Source: Comamonadaceae bacterium
GTDB lineage: Bacteria > Pseudomonadota > Gammaproteobacteria > Burkholderiales > Burkholderiaceae_C
NCBI GenBank assembly: GCA_947447355.1
Contig: CANFJF010000027.1
Coordinates: 1 to 44,195 of the forward strand
Direction: 5' to 3'
Length of the DNA stretch: 44,195 nucleotides
The translations under genes and the position numbers were made by a program. Positions within the stretch are counted from its first letter, which is position 1. The number at the start of each line of letters is the position of its first letter. Of the stretch, positions 39,001 to 44,195 are shown one piece after another. A model generated the notes under the pieces. It did no database searches and had not been told where the DNA came from. It saw nothing but the letters and a program-made list of their open reading frames with translations.

Positions 39001-41221
39001 GGACGCAAAAACGATAGGCGTGATCACCGCCTCCTTGTCGTCAACGCTGCTGCAAGCAGAACAACTGGCTACACAGGAAGATGAGGTCAACGCTTACACA
39101 GTCATCTTGGATGACACCGTTTTAGATGGTACTGACGTCGCAGCCTTGAACACATTGGATGGCAAGACAACGGGCGTGATCACTGCAACTCTGGAAGGTA
39201 CCGCTACTGAGATGGCTGAGTTGGGAGGAACGGGCAACGCTTATGCGATCACGTTGACCGGCCCTGGTGCCACTGCTGAGGACTTGCTTTCGATTGAAGC
39301 CACCACTACCTTGGTCGTTGACGCCACAGAGATCACTGAGCTCTCAGGCATTGCGAGCGATGTTGCGAAGGTCATCGGATCGGCGACGATCACAAAGGCC
39401 AGCGATGTGGACGTGACTGTTGATGACGGGGATAAAGCGACTGCTGCACTTGACCTGCTCGCCATTGATGCGGGCACCACGGTGGAGGTTGATGCGAGTA
39501 GCGTCATTGCCATCATTGGTTCGGCGGAAGCGATTTTGGCGGTGATCGATGCCAACGGTATCTTTACATCGGAAGCTTGGGATGTCAAGGTGACGGGAAC
39601 GCCCACGGTCGCGCAGTTGAATGCCATTGGCACTTACACATCAGGAGTAGTCACAGCCGAAATCACTGGCACTGCTGAAGTCTTGGCGGAGTTGTTGCCA
39701 GACGGCGGGGCAAACGCCATCACGGTGACTGTGAGCGCTGGTCCCGCAACAGCCGCGGACTTGATCACGATTCATGAAGCAACCGACTTGACGGTAGACG
39801 CATTGGCAGTGACATCTATCAACGGTGGGATTAAAGACATCCTTGACGTGCTTGGTGAGGGCGACATCAACGAGCCAGCGAAGTTTGATTCCAATGTGAC
39901 GGATGCATCGATCACAGTTACTAATGCTAGGGAACTGAATGAGGGCAACGGCACCGGCATCATCACTGCCACGATTGTCGAGGGTACCGCGGAGCAGTTG
40001 TTGTTGATCGGTGGTACCGGCGGTGAGGGGACTCAGCACGCTCTCACCACCACCGTGGAAGGTGTTGCCTCGGCAACTGAACTCACGGCACTGGATGCCA
40101 TGACCAGCGTCAGAGTCAATGCGACGGGCGTCACCCAGATCACCGGCACTTTAGCGACGGTCGTGGCGGTTAAAGGCGCGACAGGACTCAACACCACAGG
40201 CGTTGATGTGGTGGTCACGGACACTGCCCGCGCATTGGCTGCTGCTGCGCCGTTTGCTGCCACTGGCGATGCTGATGTGTTGTACGTGGTTGGTAATGGG
40301 CTTGACATCGACGTGACCCAATTGACCGGATTTGAATCCATCCGTTTGAACGGTGGCCAAGGCGTCCTCACCATCGCAGATGGTGCCGGTACCGCGGTCA
40401 TCAATGAATCTGGATATATCAACGTGCAACTGGGCGCAGGCGGCCAATCGTTCACCAACGAAGGCGTCGAAGGCAGTGTCATAACCGGCGGCACCGGTAA
40501 TGACTACGTTGTTGGCGGTCTTGGAGAGGACGTCATCATCGGTGGTACGGGATCTGATTATTTGAGAGGGTCAACATTGGGTGCTATCGCTGAAAGCGCT
40601 ACTGGTGCAACCGACGTAGACACGATGTTTGGTGGTGCTGTGTCGGATCTGATTGATGGAGTCTATGCAGAAAGCGTTGATAGCAACATGGGTGACGAAA
40701 CGAATGCTTCATTTGCAAGCGTATTTGCCCCATGGTCTGAAGCCCACGGTACAGCCTTTGATGGCGCCAATATCTTTGAAGGTAAAGGCGGCGATGACAT
40801 CTTGGTTGCCAGCGATGCCAAAGACGTTTTTGTTTACAAAACGTTCTCGCAAGATATTCTGAACGCCAACGTTGAAGACAACCAATCACTGTCTGCCCAG
40901 AATTATTTAGGGACTGACAGTATTCACAACTTCAAAATTGGTACGGATGCCTTGGGCGTCGTCATGGATGTGGGTGGCGGCGATGTGACATTTGTTTCGG
41001 GTACGACCGAAGGAAACGACTTTAATGCAAGCACCAATGGTTGGAGTCTCTCTGCGTTTAATGAATCAGATCCAAAGACTGCAACCTTGTCGTTTGATGC
41101 TTCTGCTGGCACCAGTTACGGCGATAGTGGTATCGGAGAACTTGGCGATTTCTCGATTAATCTCGTGGGTCTTCAAGGTTTCAATTCAGAGACGACAGTC
41201 GATCAATTCTTTATCGCCTAA
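36008..41221 (+). CDS. Giant type I-secreted repeat protein (RTX-tailed adhesin or S-layer-like)
   Basis: A 1737-residue, Ala/Thr/Val-rich, Cys-free secreted protein. It starts with a charged helical region (about 1–95), then a hydrophobic Gly/Ala stretch (GVLGVAAGVVGVAAIANSGG) and a SPAPAPAPAP linker. This N-terminus could act as a retention module in the TolC-like duct. From about 200 to 1430 run roughly forty degenerate units of 22–33 residues, each a beta strand followed by a short helix; typical forms are VITATIDGSADALGEL, YTVTVSAGAANAVDLLAIDA and VTSINGTAEDILAV. Near 1492–1520 come three classical RTX nonapeptides (GGTGNDYVV, GGLGEDVII, GGTGSDYLR) and one more near 1590 (GKGGDDILV), then an uncleaved C-terminal secretion region. 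The start follows AGGA. Adhesin and S-layer are both plausible; export by the adjacent machinery is near certain. Confidence 0.88.
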   Translation: MAIATKTNAPSRIKAEGATNKGQVLTNALPLPLAKPLMGQEDARQVSKVLTQRELDKKEEEELLAAKLALEELSPALETNVMGDVLMAQASVPAAGASSGAAATVAAPASAGAGAGFAGMSSMGVLGVAAGVVGVAAIANSGGSSSSPAPAPAPAPTLKTYTAAEAFEIIGGAGPLPDANTYSVTGGTLNTAFVLSINQVVLASARYDLLEAGAVEFGVIETTALEIRDTAANLLSYGDLSEFGANAVTVLDNAAGVLTVEDHAALTELTTDDTWSYSIADTLAVLVVEGEADLIVVNATGVTIIGATTAAAADLNALNLAAPNLIDATVLTVVTGSAADVAAYANASITEISKSTIWTATISGTTAAAADLVAIDLNNGSGNVSATLITTLTGTAADILAVDDATSIVDTKGWAATVDAGATLTELAAVAAATTGVVTATISGTILELLALEAGNAWAMTVTGEPAIVDQLNDLDALTSGIITADVSDTAAELATLTDGDNNYTVTITGEVDPTVTQLLAIADATTLPVIMTNVLAVTGGGDAGNFLDLAASASSFGPGTWTADVGTLESTDVESLNTLNTLNAMTTGMLTAEISGTAAEMAALTANEGEVGNAFTVTLSAGSASAADLLAIDAITTVAVNVSNVTVITGSNADILLVAAAYGDETFTLGNWSATLADTVTVAQANSIDAANGTGILTATIADSSLEDLVALTTIPNETVNAYTINVTGVLNGDDVADLVKLDGLTTGVISASISSNLYELDGLDTKPSNDFTITITDPLEGGDVAALNALDGKTAGVITATIDGSADALGELTAGDNLYTVTVSAGAANAVDLLAIDAATTLTVTANLVTSINGTAEDILAVKAAPGILTTDVWGTDVTGEATVAELFSLDDLTTGTVDASEVTVVSGSVAELKSLQVAEDIILNTGWYISVTDPSVSIADANILDDYTGAAVTATIASDTAFNLNTLNATNNNVYHLTVTDPQEGAEGVIALNLLDAKTIGVITASLSSTLLQAEQLATQEDEVNAYTVILDDTVLDGTDVAALNTLDGKTTGVITATLEGTATEMAELGGTGNAYAITLTGPGATAEDLLSIEATTTLVVDATEITELSGIASDVAKVIGSATITKASDVDVTVDDGDKATAALDLLAIDAGTTVEVDASSVIAIIGSAEAILAVIDANGIFTSEAWDVKVTGTPTVAQLNAIGTYTSGVVTAEITGTAEVLAELLPDGGANAITVTVSAGPATAADLITIHEATDLTVDALAVTSINGGIKDILDVLGEGDINEPAKFDSNVTDASITVTNARELNEGNGTGIITATIVEGTAEQLLLIGGTGGEGTQHALTTTVEGVASATELTALDAMTSVRVNATGVTQITGTLATVVAVKGATGLNTTGVDVVVTDTARALAAAAPFAATGDADVLYVVGNGLDIDVTQLTGFESIRLNGGQGVLTIADGAGTAVINESGYINVQLGAGGQSFTNEGVEGSVITGGTGNDYVVGGLGEDVIIGGTGSDYLRGSTLGAIAESATGATDVDTMFGGAVSDLIDGVYAESVDSNMGDETNASFASVFAPWSEAHGTAFDGANIFEGKGGDDILVASDAKDVFVYKTFSQDILNANVEDNQSLSAQNYLGTDSIHNFKIGTDALGVVMDVGGGDVTFVSGTTEGNDFNASTNGWSLSAFNESDPKTATLSFDASAGTSYGDSGIGELGDFSINLVGLQGFNSETTVDQFFIA

Positions 41222-41279
41222 GCTCTCGCAAAGTAAAACCCACCCCGAGCGCAAGCAAGGGTGTCGGTAGACGCTTCAG

Positions 41280-41312
41280 AACCCCACTGCTCACAAGGCA
41301 GTGGGGTTTTTT
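41280..41312 (+). terminator. Intrinsic terminator after the giant protein gene
   Basis: A perfect stem AACCCCACTGC (41280–41290) / GCAGTGGGGTT (41298–41308) with loop TCACAAG, followed by a T-run to 41312. The loop core TCACAAG is the same as in the rpoC terminator. Confidence 0.93.
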
Positions 41313-41473
41313 AATGTCTCCAGTGTGTTGAAACAAGGTATCCGGCCAACAACCCGTCGCAGATACCCGCACCAAGCCTCAAGCTCACGACCTCACTGAA
41401 ACTAAGACGCCTTATCGCCTGCTTCATCGGGCAGGTGTTGAAACCCAGCAGGGTGTAAGCGCCGCAAAAGCTG

Positions 41474-41510
41474 AAAGCCCCGCAGCTCACAAGGCCGCGG
41501 GGCTTTTTTT
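41474..41510 (+). terminator. Intrinsic terminator before the Bug/TctC gene
   Basis: Stem AAAGCCCCGC (41474–41483) / GCGGGGCTTT (41497–41506), with a loop containing CTCACAAGG, followed by seven T residues. No rightward gene lies between this and the previous terminator at 41280. The 41313–41473 stretch shows no supported gene, so this looks like a second, possibly relic, terminator in a 378-bp gene-free gap. Confidence 0.8.
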
Positions 41511-41599
41511 GTGGTGCGCCTTCTTTGGGTGCGTGGGTAAGCACCGATGCAAAAAAACAGTTGAGGCAGCAAGATGTTGTGCCCACAACGCAAAACAAC

Positions 41600-42586
41600 A
41601 TGCCCCAAATCAAACGCAGAAATTTCATCATCGCCGTGCCGGCCCTTGGCTTCGGCTCGCTCGCCAGCGCGCAAAGCGGGCCACCGACGTATCCGGCTAA
41701 ACCGATTCGCTTCATTGTTCCGGTGTCCGCCGGTGGCGGTGCCGACATGATTGCGCGGGCCACGTCTGAGCGCCTTGGCAAAGAGCTGGGCCAGACCTTG
41801 GTGGTGGAGAATATTTCGGGCGGTGGCGGCGCAATTGCGGCGCAAAACGTGGCCCGCGCCACACCCGACGGCTACACCCTGATTCAGGCGTATGTGGCAA
41901 CGCACGGCACGGCACCGGCCACACGCAAATTGCCTTACGACGCGTTGCGCGACTTCACGCCAATCGGCATGATCGGCACCGCACCGAATGTCTTGTGCAT
42001 CTATCCGGGCTTGCCGGTCAAAGACGTCAAGGCCTTCATCGACTACGCCCGCAAGCAAGACGGCAACATCGCGTATGGCTCGGCCGGGGCGGGCTCGTTA
42101 ACGCACTTGGTGGCGGAGCTGTTCAAGCTGCAAACCGGCTTGACCATGACGCATGTGCCTTACCGCGGCGTGGCACCCGCCAATGTCGATTTGATGGCCG
42201 GCCAGACGCAGGCGGCGTTCCCCAGTTTGGCGGGTGCTTTGCCGCATATTCGCAGTGGCCGCATGCGGCCTTTGGCGGTAACGGGCATGAAGCGGCATGA
42301 GTTGCTGAAAGACGTGCCGACGTTTGAAGAACTCGGCCTGAAGGGTTTTGACGGCGAGCAGTGGTACGGCATCATGGGCCCGGCGGGCATGTCGCCAGCA
42401 CAGGTCAAGCAACTCAATGAGGCCTTGAACAGAGTGCTGACGCAGCCAGACTTCAAAGACAAATTAGCCGGTGAAGCGGTTGCTTTGGCGCCCATGACGC
42501 CGACCGCGTTCGGCGCTTATGTCAAAGCCGATATTGAGCGCTGGACCAAGGTCGCCAAAGACCAGAAAATTCAGCTCGACAGCTGA
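41600..42586 (+). CDS. Bug/TctC-family periplasmic substrate-binding protein
   Basis: A 328-residue solute-binding protein of the tripartite tricarboxylate transporter type, hugely expanded in Burkholderiales. The signal peptide (KRRNFIIAVPALGFGSLASA) has a twin-arginine-like pair. The mature protein shows YPAKPIRFIVPVSAGGGADM, VVENISGGGGAIAAQNVARA, PDGYTLIQ, YDALRDFTPIGMI, and the DLMAGQTQAAFPSLAGALPH loop with later IRSGRMRPLAVTG. These residues usually bind carboxylate ligands through two water molecules; the ligand is unknown. The ATG at 41600 gives a canonical signal peptide; a longer frame from 41525 was rejected. No TctA/TctB gene is adjacent, so it is an orphan. Confidence 0.92.
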   Translation: MPQIKRRNFIIAVPALGFGSLASAQSGPPTYPAKPIRFIVPVSAGGGADMIARATSERLGKELGQTLVVENISGGGGAIAAQNVARATPDGYTLIQAYVATHGTAPATRKLPYDALRDFTPIGMIGTAPNVLCIYPGLPVKDVKAFIDYARKQDGNIAYGSAGAGSLTHLVAELFKLQTGLTMTHVPYRGVAPANVDLMAGQTQAAFPSLAGALPHIRSGRMRPLAVTGMKRHELLKDVPTFEELGLKGFDGEQWYGIMGPAGMSPAQVKQLNEALNRVLTQPDFKDKLAGEAVALAPMTPTAFGAYVKADIERWTKVAKDQKIQLDS

Positions 42587-42649
42587 CGGACAAGCTCTCG
42601 GTGTGTTCGGCGTGTTCCTGCAAAAGTGCTGTATTTTTCAAGATATGTT

Positions 42650-42691
42650 TTCTATTACGGACAAAAAATTATATTTTTGTCTAAAATAGAA
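42650..42691 (+). promoter_or_regulatory. 42-bp dyad operator in front of hipB
   Basis: GACAAAAA (42660–42667) pairs with TTTTTGTC (42674–42681) around a 6-base centre. Concentric with it, TTCTATT (42650–42656) pairs with AATAGAA (42685–42691). The dyad ends 2 bases before the hipB ATG and covers its weak ribosome binding region. HipB-type antitoxins repress their operon by binding such symmetric operators, so this is the likely autoregulatory site. Confidence 0.75.
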
Positions 42692-42693
42692 GA

Positions 42694-42987
42694 ATGCCAC
42701 GCAAGCCGCCCATTATTTTTCCTCAAGAGCAAAAAATGCTTTCTAGCCTCGGAGAGCGGTTCAAGCTCGCCCGGTTGCGGCGCAAGCTCAGCAATGCGGC
42801 GGTGGCTCAGCGTGCCGGCATTTCTCGCTCATCCGTGTACAAGGTAGAGGCCGGTGACCCCGGCGCCACACTGGGCACCTACCTTCGCGTGCTGGCCGTC
42901 CTAGGCTTGGAAGGCGATGTCGATGCGCTAGCCGCAGACGACAAGGTTGGACGGAAGTTGCAGGACTTGGCATTGGGGCCACCATGA
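42694..42987 (+). CDS. hipB: HipB-type antitoxin (XRE family HTH)
   Basis: A 97-residue protein dominated by an XRE helix-turn-helix (about 18–75): LGERFKLARLRRKLSNAAVA, QRAGISRSSVYKVEAGDPGA and TLGTYLRVLAVLGLEGDVDA. It precedes a HipA kinase with an ATGA overlap, the standard hipBA order. It should neutralise HipA and repress the operon through the dyad immediately upstream. The N-terminus (MPRKPPIIFPQEQKML) is slightly longer than the HTH alone, and a second in-frame ATG lies at 42736. Confidence 0.9.
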   Translation: MPRKPPIIFPQEQKMLSSLGERFKLARLRRKLSNAAVAQRAGISRSSVYKVEAGDPGATLGTYLRVLAVLGLEGDVDALAADDKVGRKLQDLALGPP

Positions 42988-44195
42988 GCGGTCAAGGCAA
43001 CGTCCTAGAGGTTTGGCTCGACTGTGACCTAGGGCCCGCGTGCCAAGTCGGCACGCTCGCGCACGACCGTGGGCAGGTTCGCTTTCGCTACGACCGCAAC
43101 TGGCTCAAAGATGCGCGTGCATTCGCACTCGACCCCGACTTGTCGCTGGACGAACACCCTTTTTTCCCAAAACCAGAACTTGGCAACTTCGGCGTATTCC
43201 TAGATTCATCGCCAGACCGCTGGGGGCAAACGCTGATGAAGCGCCGTGAAGCGCTGCAGGCCAAAGACGATAAACGCAGCCCGCGCACGCTGTACGCCTG
43301 GGATTTCCTCATTGGCGTGCAGGACTTCACGCGTCAAGGCGCACTGCGCTTTCGCCGTGCCGGCACTGACGAATTTCTGGGAAACGAGAAGATGGCCGCG
43401 CCCCCCGTCACAACACTGCGGGAGCTTGAGGCGGTTGCCTATGAGCTCAGTAGCCGGCGAATCGACGATTTGGCTGCGCTGCGCAAGTGGCTGACCGTTT
43501 TGGTTGCGCCAGGTGCATCCCTTGGCGGTGCCAGGCCGAAGGCGAATTTCACAGAGGTCGACGGCTCGCTGTGGATTGGTAAGTTCCCGGCGCGAGACGA
43601 CGACAGAGATGTGGGTGCGTGGGAATACGTGTTGCACGGGTTGGCGAAAAAAGCCGGCATTGATGTTCCGCCCGCCAAGTTGGTTCGGCTGAACAAAGAT
43701 TTCCACACCTTTTGTGTTCAACGCTTTGACCGCCTGAAGACTGCACGACGCTTCTACGCATCTGCCATGACACTGCTGCGCAAGGAGCATAGCGAAGGAT
43801 GCAGCTACCTCGAACTAGCGCAGTTCCTGCGCGCCAAGGGCGACGGCGCGCATGCAAGTGAAGACCTTGCGCAGCTGTTTCGCAGAGCCGCCTTCAATGT
43901 GGCTGTCGGCAACAGGGACGACCACCTGCGCAATCATGGCTTCGTGCTCGGCTTGAACGGTTGGCGGCTTGCGCCGGCGTTCGACGTCAATCCGAACGTA
44001 GACAAAGCAGAACATGTCCTGAATATCGACGATGCGGACAGCCACCCCAGCCTAGAGACGGTGACGACGACCGGCCCGTTTTATGGCCTCTTACCGGAGC
44101 GAGCCAAGCAGGTGGTCGAAGAAGTCGCTTGCGTTGTTGACAGTTGGCGTGATGCCGCGAAGAAAGCTGGAATCTCTGCCGCCGATGTCGAATTA
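42984..44195 (+). CDS. hipA: HipA-family serine/threonine kinase toxin (3' end beyond window)
   Basis: A frame open for 404 codons to the window edge encodes a HipA kinase, the toxin of persister-type modules that phosphorylates a translation component such as a tRNA synthetase. The N-terminal subdomain holds FGVFLDSSPDRWGQTLMKRR. The phosphate-binding loop is SLGGARPKA (179–187). The catalytic loop is NRDDH (310–314, catalytic Asp312), and the metal-binding motif is APAFDVNP (Asp334). HipA proteins are usually 430–440 residues, so only the last few dozen residues are missing. It is fused to hipB by ATGA. Target and toxicity cannot be read from sequence. Confidence 0.9.
   Translation, partial: MSGQGNVLEVWLDCDLGPACQVGTLAHDRGQVRFRYDRNWLKDARAFALDPDLSLDEHPFFPKPELGNFGVFLDSSPDRWGQTLMKRREALQAKDDKRSPRTLYAWDFLIGVQDFTRQGALRFRRAGTDEFLGNEKMAAPPVTTLRELEAVAYELSSRRIDDLAALRKWLTVLVAPGASLGGARPKANFTEVDGSLWIGKFPARDDDRDVGAWEYVLHGLAKKAGIDVPPAKLVRLNKDFHTFCVQRFDRLKTARRFYASAMTLLRKEHSEGCSYLELAQFLRAKGDGAHASEDLAQLFRRAAFNVAVGNRDDHLRNHGFVLGLNGWRLAPAFDVNPNVDKAEHVLNIDDADSHPSLETVTTTGPFYGLLPERAKQVVEEVACVVDSWRDAAKKAGISAADVEL

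Noticed and set aside
36900..40300. CRISPR-like or DNA tandem repeats inside the giant protein gene
   Set aside because: The repetition is at protein level and degenerate. No constant-length DNA repeat with unique spacers is present, and no CRISPR array was seen anywhere in the window.
41311..42058. Minus-strand frames across 41311–42058
   Set aside because: They run through a terminator and opposite the well-supported Bug/TctC gene; no coding signature was seen.

Overview
The window is a chromosomal piece of a betaproteobacterium, order Burkholderiales, most likely a Comamonadaceae-type organism (Rhodoferax/Limnohabitans-like). This is inferred from the gene order tuf–tRNA-Trp–secE–nusG–rplKAJL–rpoBC, the rsmB–DUF4390–NtrY-like–short response regulator block, the Bug/TctC binding protein, and the protein sequences. 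No species can be named from the sequence alone.

Layout. (1) 1–12757 is the translation/transcription core: end of tuf, tRNA-Trp, secE, nusG, four ribosomal protein genes, rpoB and rpoC, closed by a strong terminator. (2) 12822–15130 holds a divergent LemA-family gene and a c-type cytochrome plus flavoprotein pair resembling flavocytochrome c sulfide dehydrogenase. (3) 15175–20189 is a tightly packed block: rsmB, a DUF4390 protein, an NtrY-like membrane histidine kinase, and a response regulator with receiver and Fis-type helix-turn-helix but no AAA+ domain. (4) tRNA-Phe follows at 20233. Its 3' half and terminator are duplicated perfectly (108 bp) at 28070, bracketing a 7.8-kb integrative element. 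The element carries a tyrosine integrase, 11-bp tandem repeats at both ends that look like integrase arm sites, a HigBA-type toxin–antitoxin pair, an AlpA-like regulator, a small winged-helix protein, a RecA-like (AAA_25/RepA-type) ATPase, a lipoprotein gene and several unknown genes. No relaxase, conjugation or capsid genes are visible, so it resembles a satellite or small integrative element. (5) 28248–41312 is a surface-protein module: a divergent OmpR-type regulator and 7TMR-DISM histidine kinase, then an apparent operon of TolC-like outer membrane protein, LapB-type ABC exporter and HlyD-type adaptor, and directly downstream a 1737-residue secreted repeat protein with a few C-terminal RTX nonapeptides. 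The exporter presumably secretes this protein and the two-component system is a candidate regulator. (6) 41600–44195 holds a Bug/TctC-type binding protein and a HipBA module, with hipA running off the window. A 42-bp dyad sits directly in front of hipB.

The most unusual items are the giant repeat protein, whose roughly forty strand–helix units are not classical RTX repeats; the integrative element with its structured intergenic DNA and unknown cargo; and a C·A mismatch in the tRNA-Phe acceptor stem present in both att copies. Most start codons were chosen by eye from ribosome binding sites and family conventions. No database search was run.
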